Below are positions 41,349-47,747 of a stretch of 47,747 bases of DNA, piece after piece (positions within the stretch are counted from its first letter, which is position 1; the number at the start of each line of letters is the position of its first letter). The stretch spans positions 1 to 47,747 of the forward strand of contig NZ_BBJP01000034.1 of the NCBI RefSeq assembly GCF_000739595.1, given 5' to 3'. Position numbers and translations under genes: made by a program. The notes beneath the pieces were generated by a model that had not been told where the DNA came from, searched no databases, and saw only the letters and a program-made list of their open reading frames with translations. This DNA comes from Halorubrum halophilum. Lineage in GTDB: Archaea > Halobacteriota > Halobacteria > Halobacteriales > Haloferacaceae.

Positions 41349-41791
41349 TCACGATCGAAATCCGAACACCGTTATCCAGTCGGTGACTCCCCGCTGGCGA
41401 TGGCGAAGCGTCTCACGCTGCTCGTCAAATTTCGCTTTGGTATCCCTATTGAACCGCTCGAAGGTCCCTTCATCGCCACAGAGGAGTTCGCCGTTCACCG
41501 CGTCGTGTGTGACATCCAGCGGGAGCGATTCGATATCGGACATGTTGATGAACAGGCAATTTCGTGTTAGAGATTGCCCGACTGGAAACACCGCTTCTCG
41601 AATCGTTCCCGCTCGGGAAGGTTCGTCGTGAATTTGACGGTGATATCGAGATCGGACGAGTGTCTCGACGTATCCGAGAACCGTGACCCGAACGCGACTG
41701 GGAAGATCATGTCCGGACCGGAGCAGATGGCCTCCTCGAGAGCGGAGCGTACCACCGGCCGATTAGTTCCCGGTTCCATTCGTGAGAACAC
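41349..41791 (-). pseudogene. MNT-type nucleotidyltransferase (MntA-like), frameshifted
   Basis: The first part (41791 to about 41570) contains PVAFGSRFSDTSRHSSDLDITVKF, the GS-x(9-11)-D-x-D signature of minimal nucleotidyltransferases. It ends at a stop after FEKRCFQSGNL. The next frame (41591 to 41349) continues with DIESLPLDVTHDAVNGELLCGDEGTFERF ... RHRQRGVTDWITVFG, the C-terminal half of the same family. One frameshift near 41575-41590 rejoins them. Intact MntA proteins AMPylate HEPN toxins; no HEPN (R-x-4-6-H) partner is recognisable next to it. Confidence 0.75.
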
Positions 41792-42300
41792 GCCTTATCG
41801 TCACAAAAGAATTCTGCTGATATCAGCATTATCCGTCGGTCTTATCCAAGGGCTCATGTTTCCTTCCTAGGGTGCTCACCGTTCGCTGATATGTACCACC
41901 GTACACCTCGAAATGGAAGCGTAGCGCCTGAAGTTCGGCGTGTTCGGTCTGGAAACCTACTTTTTCCCAACGAGTACGTATACTTGCCAATCTGTTCTTC
42001 TCTTATGGTCAGTTTAATCACGGGCTGACAGACCAATTGAGTAGCTTAAATCAGGTTATATTCTCTCTTATTACTTCTCCATCTGTAAAATGGTCTAGAC
42101 AGACTATGCGGCGTTCCGCTTTACTCTGTATTATTGTGTGTTGATTTCCTCAAAACAACGTCCAACAATTCCAGACAGATTGACACCATGCTTAGCCACA
42201 GAGATCCAATACCCAGTTGTAGACTACTTTCAATCGTGATATGATGATGTGACTGTCATCTTCCGGAGCCTGTCGAACGGCGGGCTATCTTCTTCAAGGA
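41792..42300. other. AT-rich gene-free stretch
   Basis: About 500 bp with long A/T runs (for example around 42045-42075) and much lower GC than the rest of the window. I see no gene and no clear repeat. It may be the edge of an old insertion, or the former promoter region of the MNT gene. Confidence 0.45.
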
Positions 42301-42540
42301 GTGAATTCTGTCATTTACGATGGGCGTGAATCCGACAACGGCGACACAATCACCGGTCAGCAACGAGACGGCTATTTGAGTAGAATCACTTCAAAGCATG
42401 GCGTACACCGAGGTGGCATGACCGCCCACCTAATCGGACAATATCGGGTATCCGAACGCCAGAACGTTCGAGACACTCTCTCGAACCACTGTGGTGTCTC
42501 GGCCAAGATAACTCCGAATCCCATGCCGGGAAAGGAGTAA
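42301..42540 (+). pseudogene. IS200/IS605 tnpB 3' remnant
   Basis: An 80-codon plus-strand frame ends SERQNVRDTLSNHCGVSAKITPNPMPGKE, which from memory resembles the C-terminal tail of haloarchaeal IS1341-type TnpB proteins. It lies 79 nt before a right-end hairpin with TTTA loop (42619-42638), where a tnpB would end. The catalytic domains are missing. Identification depends mainly on the hairpin. Confidence 0.45.
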
Positions 42541-42618
42541 CGGCGGTGTGCCCCCGCCATTGGCCAGTCATGGCGACTGGTCGTCAACCAGCAAATATCC
42601 CACCTGTGGTACGGGAAG

Positions 42619-42638
42619 CCCCATTGTTTACGATGGGG
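42619..42638 (+). repeat. IS200/IS605 right-end hairpin (remnant)
   Basis: CCCCATTG-TTTA-CGATGGGG is an 8-bp stem (one G-T pair) with a TTTA loop, followed by AGGAGGTCACC. It matches the layout of the right end at 22036-22055 (stem, TTTA, stem, then GAGGATGTCA) and marks the end of a degraded element. Confidence 0.7.
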
Positions 42639-42655
42639 AGGAGGTCACCAGTTGC

Positions 42656-43297
42656 CCGTTCGTTCAGACAGTAATGCGTGTGCGTTCAGACAGAGGTGAG
42701 GCAGTGATGCACTCACCAGCAAGTGGCGGAGACGCGGCACACGTCTCACGTGTGACGAGCCAGTTTCAGTCGCAACGACGCATGGAGACAGGGCTATCTC
42801 GGCTATCATCTGCCGGCCCGATGAGAGATGCTAGATGACCCATGGGGTCCGAAAACGAGTCGATACGAACACACGTCACTATCGCGATTGCTACTCCTCA
42901 AGAGAACGAGTGCCAACCACCCGATTGAATGTCGATCTACTGGCAAGTGTCTTTGAACGGAGCAACTCAGTGACGATGCCGAGAGAGCGCAACTCGTCCC
43001 GGCGCATGGGCGGTACTGGTCACGTTTCAGTCGATCAGAGCGGGTTGCGTGATCGGATGTGACCGCTCTCGAGACAATAGAAGGCAGTCGATGACCAGAG
43101 ACGAATCCACACTCGTGTCTCACATAGAGCGTGTGCTATCGCTCGAGTTCACACCGCGGCGTGAGCGAATCTTGACAGTGTCGACGCGAACGCAACGACA
43201 GAACTCTCGTGACCCGAACCCTGACGGATGTCTCGCTTCGATACGCGCCACGACAGGTACACACATAGACAAGAGCCACCCGATCCAGTCTGCTCTG
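42656..43297. other. Gene-free stretch before the MITE-like repeat
   Basis: Short open frames occur on both strands, but none has haloarchaeal codon bias or recognisable motifs. A 43094-43306 plus frame is the least unlikely, starting MTRDESTLVSHIERVLSLEF. I do not annotate it. Confidence 0.4.
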
Positions 43298-43506
43298 CTC
43301 TGTTGAATCCGACGACGGCGGCTGGATCGGGAGATTACCATCGAGCGTCTAAACGAAAGTCAGCGATAAATGGCTGGTCGAAGTCAGCTTTCGCTCTCTA
43401 AAGCCACCTCATCGTTCGAGGTCCGTGTATGAGAATCCGTCACCACTGGAGTTTGATCACCGTGATTTCAGCTCTGATCTCCGCGCTGCCTGCGGATTCA
43501 ACAGAG
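43298..43506. repeat. MITE-like element with 14-bp terminal inverted repeats
   Basis: CTCTGTTGAATCCG (43298-43311) is the exact reverse complement of CGGATTCAACAGAG (43493-43506). The 209-bp unit contains no transposase. The outer flanks share AGTCTGCTCT, on the left at about 43288 and on the right at about 43508. Similar termini occur in haloarchaeal insertion sequences (from memory), so this may be a non-autonomous derivative or an internally deleted IS. Confidence 0.65.
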
Positions 43507-43770
43507 CAGTCTGCTCTAGTGAAGCCGGTGACAGCAAGCGAAACGTCGATAGGGAGCACTGATTTGCTCCTGAATCTGTTGGGCATTCTCTCGGCGTTGC
43601 CGGCCAGTCTTTGCTACGGAACACGGCCCCGAAAACGACGGTCTTCCAGTTACATTATCGCTGATCGCGACGCCGTCGACGGAGTCTCCAGAATTACTCC
43701 AGTCTGTCAATCGGCAGGAGAGCGTGACTCGCCGGTGAGTCGGGTCTCGTCTCGTAGCAGGTGCCTGTAA

Positions 43771-45052
43771 AGCGGGGCAATGTGGTGTTTGTCTGGACCC
43801 AATGACGCGCTGAGAGAGTCGAAGAGAGATGCTATTGCGTTATAATTGATTAAGCTGGTTTGTCAGCGGTGGCGTCCATACACCCAAGATGGGGGATGGA
43901 ATCGAGCACACTCACGATATGAGACTCCCACCACTCGCTGTGTGGCCGGTCGCGGGTGGAGGTGTCCCCACCGCGTCGAGGGACAGCGCACTGTCACTGG
44001 TGTCGGACCCGGAGAAACCGGTGAAATTCTCGGTGTCAGTGGGAATGTGACCGGCACACTTCCCGTCGATGCCCAGAACTACTGATCGGGCGCGACAAAC
44101 CGTCTCCGGCCCACAAACCGGCTTGTCCGTGGACGAACGATAGCGATACTCCCGAACAACGACCGGAGACCGTGGCGTGATGACGGTTGTGTCAGGTGAT
44201 GTCCACCAGAGCGTGACTGACCCGCACCACGGTGGAGACCGATTCCGTGAGACCGCCGTTGTGGGCCGTGAACCGATTTCGATCCCGACGAGACCACGTC
44301 CGTCGACGCTGGGTCGGGGCGGCTCTGGCGAGTGTCGTCGTGTCTGTGAGGACACCACGCTCTCCACCCCGTCTCTCTGTGGAGTGGGTGCGGAACGGAT
44401 ACGGGGCTGTCCCTGTCAGTTCCCTTGTGGCGTCGTGCGGAACGGATACGGGGCTGTCCCTGTCACCCTCCTTGCGGCGTCGTGCGGAACGGCTGTGGGA
44501 CGGATCGCCGAGCGGACACGCAACTCACCCAAAGCATGTGAGTGTCGCGGAGCCGATCACTGTCAGCGGGCGTTCCGCAGAGCGTTTGAATCGGATTGGA
44601 TCTGTGGACGCTGACACATCACAATTCGGATATTCTTGTCAATCGTCCCGTGAGCTGTCGTTATTGTGCTCGGGATCGCACCGCCGGGTGAACCCCACTC
44701 CAACGGGACACCCTAGTGAGATCGCCCCGGCTGAATGAGTCGACCATAGCGATGGGCAGCCAGCGTCGAGTGGTACAGACCCCCGTGATCGAGTCGCTGG
44801 TCGGTAGCGAGACGTGATTCCGGGCCGGGTGAGTGTGAGCACCCAACCAGCCCGGACAACCCGTGAAACCCCCACGAACCGGTTTGTCTGTGTCCCGAAG
44901 ATGCCCGAATATTCAACCACGCGGTATGGATCCAGCCTGCTACAGGCGACACAGATCGACTGTGTGGTGCCACCCGGAACACGGTGTGGCTCCCTTCACC
45001 CGCGTGTCTCAATCCACTCGTGAGATCCGGTGACCCATTGACGCGCTGTCAG
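43771..45052. other. Gene-free 1.3-kb stretch with scattered short repeats
   Basis: No open frame shows convincing codon bias. It holds a 47-bp tandem repeat (44388-44503). Two imperfect copies of a block reading AACCGGCTTGTCCGTG / AACCGGTTTGTCTGTG lie at about 44116 and 44875. The composition (about 57% GC) differs from both the core and the AT-rich part of the island. It may be a decayed plasmid or virus segment. Confidence 0.45.
44388..44503 (+). repeat. 47-bp tandem repeat (about 2.4 copies)
   Basis: The unit begins GTGCGGAACGGATACGGGGC and recurs at exactly 47-bp steps (44388, 44435, 44482). The first 31 bases of copies 1 and 2 are identical; the third copy diverges after the first 11. 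The period is not a multiple of three, which argues against coding. Confidence 0.85.
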
Positions 45053-45979
45053 TCACTGTCCAGTCGATGACGGATCGTCACTCTGCTGACCGATGACAGC
45101 TGGTCGAGCTGTCACTGTTTCAAACCACTCAATAGCCGTTGTGGTGTGGTTCACAGTGACGGTCTCAGACAGGTGGAGTCGTGCCAGTGCGGCTGCAAGC
45201 TTTGGGACCGTCTCGGCCTGACTCGTTGACCCCATGTTTGTCCATGCGGACCACGCGTCAGATGCGTGGTCTGTTTTGTAGTGTTTCCATGTCGCCCGTG
45301 CCGCGCTGGTGACTGTCGGTTCCATCGACCAGACGGCCTCGAGATACGGGCCGAGCATCGCTGAGGAAATCGGCGCAACGTCCGGTGTCGACGCTTCGTG
45401 CTCACCTGTGAGTTGGAGTGGAACAATACAATCGAGACACGCCGCGATCCGGGCATCGAACGGGTCCTGATCAGCAGCCGCAAGCGTCTGGCCGACAGCC
45501 ACCACGCTGGCCAGCGACTGGGTGGTATATTCTGGGGCAGTTTCGAATGCCACCTCATTACTCATGACCGCCCGCACGATCGTCGCCCGGAGGTCGGCGT
45601 CGGCGGTGGCGATCGCATCACAGATCGTGAGTCGAATCTCTTCTCTTATAAGTGGCCCCTGCTGGGGTGGGTCACGTGTGCCGACGAGATGGGCTCTGGT
45701 TGCGGCTTCACAACCGAGCGCGGCAACCGCATCGCCACACTGATCGCGGACGTACCGGAAGAGCGACGCGGTTGTCAGCGGGGCCACGGCGGTGTACCCG
45801 ACATGGATCCCGGACACCTGCGCATTGCCTTCGGGGGCCGGTCCAGTGCTTGCGAGTTGGAGGGCAATCGCTTCGCTCGCGGTGCGTGTCACATGCCGTG
45901 GCGTCAGTGTCGCTGCCAGTCGGCTGTGGATCTGTGGATCGTCGCCGAGGGCGGCTATCGTCTCGTCATCCGGTGGCAT
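45053..45979 (-). CDS. Hypothetical 308-aa protein
   Basis: An uninterrupted minus-strand frame with a haloarchaeal-looking start (MPPDDETIAALGDDPQIHSRL). It is mostly helical, rich in A, T and D, with regions such as LIREEIRLTICDAIATADADLRATIVRAVMS and ARIAACLDCIVPLQL that suggest helical repeats. No signal peptide or membrane segment is evident. I prefer the ATG at 45979 to one at 46039. It is divergent from a small gene starting at 46130, with a shared 150-bp upstream region. No family recognised; probably plasmid- or virus-derived. Confidence 0.6.
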   Translation of the reverse strand: MPPDDETIAALGDDPQIHSRLAATLTPRHVTRTASEAIALQLASTGPAPEGNAQVSGIHVGYTAVAPLTTASLFRYVRDQCGDAVAALGCEAATRAHLVGTRDPPQQGPLIREEIRLTICDAIATADADLRATIVRAVMSNEVAFETAPEYTTQSLASVVAVGQTLAAADQDPFDARIAACLDCIVPLQLTGEHEASTPDVAPISSAMLGPYLEAVWSMEPTVTSAARATWKHYKTDHASDAWSAWTNMGSTSQAETVPKLAAALARLHLSETVTVNHTTTAIEWFETVTARPAVIGQQSDDPSSTGQ

Positions 45980-46129
45980 ATGCGAATCATCGTCGCTGCG
46001 ACTACTATGTGTAACGACTACAATGACACTCAATACCATACTGTCTGGAGTGGTCGATGGATTGTGCTGCAGTTCGCGGCTGTTTTTGTGCCGGGATGTG
46101 TGCGGTCGTGTTCACACGACTGTGATTTC

Positions 46130-46381
46130 ATGACTGACCGATCTTCAGTTGACGAGCCATCGACGACCGACGAATCGACACAGACCACGTCCGGGACGCG
46201 ACAGGATCATCCGACGACGTTCACCCCCGAACGTGCCCCTCGACGGCGCGTCCACTACGAGCGGCGCGTCGATGCTGACGGCTGGATCGATCCTGCCGCT
46301 GAACCGACGAGGAGAGAGTCACCAGCCACGGCCGGTGACTCGAGGCTGGCTGACTGCCGGGACGGTGAGCGAGACGACTGA
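46130..46381 (+). CDS. Small hydrophilic hypothetical protein
   Basis: An 83-aa Ser/Thr/Asp/Arg-rich, probably disordered protein (MTDRSSVDEPSTTDESTQTT ... PRRRVHYERRVDADGWIDPAAEP). It is divergent from the 308-aa gene. Low complexity makes the call uncertain; the ATG at 46130 is chosen because upstream codons look random. No function can be proposed. Confidence 0.4.
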   Translation: MTDRSSVDEPSTTDESTQTTSGTRQDHPTTFTPERAPRRRVHYERRVDADGWIDPAAEPTRRESPATAGDSRLADCRDGERDD

Positions 46382-46585
46382 CTTGGAGCTCTGTTGACGC
46401 GGGTTGTGTGCTGGTGACGGTCCCTCTCGTTGGGCCGTGTTGCTGTTGGTTGTAATCGCACCCGATCATGGGACCTGCGTTCGGGCCGTTGCTGAACGCA
46501 TCCGCACCATCGAAACCGGCGTGTCACCACGGGGTATGGCCTCTCAATCCGTGACGACATTCGCGATCACGCTCGAACGGCTCTG
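46382..46585. other. Probable remnant coding stretch
   Basis: A plus-strand frame at about 46404-46586 (VIAPDHGTCVRAVAERIRTIETG ...) ends at a TGA overlapping an ATG. That ATG opens a 15-codon frame (MKFTTTEIFCPGCG, one zinc-ribbon half) and hits TAG. This looks like two truncated genes. Neither is identifiable. Confidence 0.35.
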
Positions 46586-46633
46586 ATGAAATTCACAACA
46601 ACTGAGATATTCTGTCCCGGCTGTGGTCAGTAG

Positions 46634-47210
46634 GGTATCCAAACGATCTCATGCCTCATCCGCGTCGGTACACACGCAGTCTCCGAGGGGAGCGGCATCT
46701 CGCTGTGGAATCGTCTACGAACCCACAGGGGCGCTCTCAGCGGCACGTATGACGCAGGCGGCAATCACCGAGGTCCGTTTTCCGGAAGCGTGTCGGGGAG
46801 GCAATGGTCGAGCGTCACGACCTTCACGACCATTACCCAGCAGTGGGGCGAGGGCAGCAGTGCCGGGCGGGACCTTCGCCTGGAAGAACTCGAGATGGAG
46901 TGACGAGTGAGTGACTACCTCCGTGAACTCCCTTTCCTCTGGGTGGACGTCGACGACGAGCCAGGGCCCGAGAGTGACCGGGCGTACATCGAACGGAACG
47001 CTATCGCGCTCGTGAGCAACTACGGTAAATCCTCAATCGATCCCCGTTCGAGTGGGTGGCTCGGCAACGATTCCCCGAGCCAGAAGATTCGGGAGTCCGG
47101 ACTCTGGAACGTCACCCACGTCGACGAGTCCTCCGACCCGACCTTTCTCGACCGGTTGACCGAGGCTGTCGAGTCACCACATCCCCTCTTATCATCTCTT
47201 TATCCTCTCC
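46634..47210 (+). pseudogene. GIY-YIG-like protein, interrupted by an in-frame TGA
   Basis: One frame reads LIRVGTHAVSEGSGISLWNRLRTHRG ... GGNHRG and, after a TGA at 46901-46903, VSDYLRELPFLWVDVDDEPGPESDRAYIERNAIALVSNYGK ... SQKIRESGLWNVTHVDESSDPTFLDRL. From memory both halves match one haloarchaeal family of about 170 aa or more, related to GIY-YIG proteins. A GTG at 46907 could restart the second half. The 5' part has no start before a TAG at about 46631, and the 3' end runs into the left end of the next transposon. It is a pseudogene unless the TGA is read through. Confidence 0.65.
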
Positions 47211-47254
47211 CCGCGGAGAGTGAATTTAGGTGTTACGGAGAATCGAGGAGAAAG

Positions 47255-47274
47255 CCTCGCGCTTTAGCGCGGGG
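47255..47274 (+). repeat. IS200/IS605 left-end hairpin (second element)
   Basis: CCTCGCGC-TTTA-GCGCGGGG (8-bp stem with one T-G pair, TTTA loop), followed by ATGAATCCGAC. It parallels the left end at 19852-19871 and lies 106 nt before the tnpB start, marking where this element inserted behind the GIY-YIG-like pseudogene. Confidence 0.75.
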
Positions 47275-47380
47275 ATGAATCCGACACTGCTCTTCACAGT
47301 CCACCGTTCGATGTCCCGGCTGGATATTCCACGCTGAGCCAATACACAGCTTCAAGTAATTTCAACTACATAGATTACGT

Positions 47381-47747
47381 ATGGCGAAACAGGTCGTCAC
47401 GCGCACCTATTCTGCTTCCATTCGGAATCAGTCGCGGGTGTCAGACGACCTTGATTCGCTCGGGTTTGCAGCCTCAAAACTCTGGAACGTCGGACGGTGG
47501 ACATGCAGCCGAATCTGGGATGAAATCGGTCACATCCCGAACCACAACGAACTCACCACGTACCTCAAAAATCACGAACGCTATGATGACCTCCATTCTC
47601 AGTCAAGTCAGCGAGTCCTTCAAGAACTCGCTGAAGCGTTCAACGGCTGGTACGGCAAACGACAAAACGGAGAGACGAAAGCGAACCCGCCCGGCTACCG
47701 CAAACACGGCGACAAACACCCGCGCTCAACAGAAAAAGAAGAGAGTA
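47381..47747 (+). CDS. tnpB: TnpB (IS605 OrfB), 5' part, cut by window end
   Basis: The first 122 codons are present (MAKQVVTRTYSASIRNQ ... LGFAASKLWNVGRW ... NGWYGKRQNGETKANPPGYRKHGDKHPRST). ASKLWNVGRW and NPPGYRKHG are standard N-terminal (REC/wedge) landmarks of haloarchaeal TnpB. The RuvC residues are outside the window. No tnpA precedes it, so this is probably an IS1341-type solo element mobilised in trans. It belongs to a different subgroup from the tnpB at 20362. Confidence 0.9.
   Translation, partial: MAKQVVTRTYSASIRNQSRVSDDLDSLGFAASKLWNVGRWTCSRIWDEIGHIPNHNELTTYLKNHERYDDLHSQSSQRVLQELAEAFNGWYGKRQNGETKANPPGYRKHGDKHPRSTEKEES

Noticed and set aside
42372-42587. Minus-strand 71-codon frame opposite the tnpB remnant
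   Set aside because: More likely antisense of the transposon tail; no promoter or family match.
44388-44503. CRISPR array
   Set aside because: The repeated unit is a contiguous 47-bp tandem without constant repeat and variable spacer division, in only 2.4 copies, and no cas genes are present.
44232-44738. 168-codon plus-strand frame
   Set aside because: It crosses a 47-bp tandem repeat whose period shifts the frame, has no codon bias, and overlaps other equally long frames.

Overview
The window comes from a haloarchaeal chromosome, most likely Halorubrum or a close relative. The evidence is very high GC with strong GC3 bias in the core genes, highly acidic proteins, TTTATA/TTATAAG-type promoters close to start codons (leaderless genes), a complete archaeal S10/spc-type ribosomal operon with rnp1, S4e, L32e and L19e, and an archaeal class I aldolase. 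The genus is inferred from overall resemblance, not from a search.

Region 1 (1-18.1 kb) is core chromosome: a CPBP protease, a NUDIX hydrolase, the Y-family polymerase DinB, a REC-PAS-LOV histidine kinase, an MFS transporter, two small membrane proteins, a 3-hydroxyacyl-CoA dehydrogenase, the overlapping gluconeogenic pair fba-fbp, a PRC-barrel-like protein, a TraB-like protein, an acyl-CoA carboxylase carboxyltransferase with an extra N-terminal domain, a DedA-like protein, a peroxiredoxin, a D-xylose-dehydrogenase-like oxidoreductase and an aldo/keto reductase. Three copies of a structured GC-rich intergenic repeat (1-271 on the minus strand, 6831-7158 and 17856-18077 on the plus strand) lie between these genes and fit no gene class I know.

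Region 2 (18.1-22.1 kb) is a hot spot: tRNA-Gly(GCC) with two extra degenerate copies of its 3' end, a Tat-exported PQQ-type sugar dehydrogenase, and an IS200/IS605 element (tnpA plus tnpB). The tnpB lacks the RuvC-II glutamate, and a 0.5-kb ribbon-helix-helix cassette sits between tnpB and the right-end hairpin.

Region 3 (22.1-37.1 kb) holds a small membrane protein, a SPOUT methyltransferase and the ribosomal operon L3, L4, L23, L2, S19, L22, S3, L29, rnp1, S17, L14, L24, S4e, L5, S14, S8, L6, L32e, L19e, L18, S5, L30, L15, secY. Junctions are ATGA/TGATG overlaps or a few bases, and a 9-bp stem follows secY.

Region 4 (37.1-47.7 kb) is an accessory, decaying island with lower GC. It contains a DUF433/DUF5615 toxin-antitoxin pair, a PIN-like fragment, a sugar phosphotransferase, small orphan proteins, a truncated RNA ligase, a frameshifted MNT nucleotidyltransferase, a tnpB remnant with its right end, a MITE-like inverted repeat, a 47-bp tandem repeat, about 2.4 kb without convincing genes, an orphan 308-aa protein, a GIY-YIG-like pseudogene with an in-frame TGA, and the start of a second tnpB running off the end.
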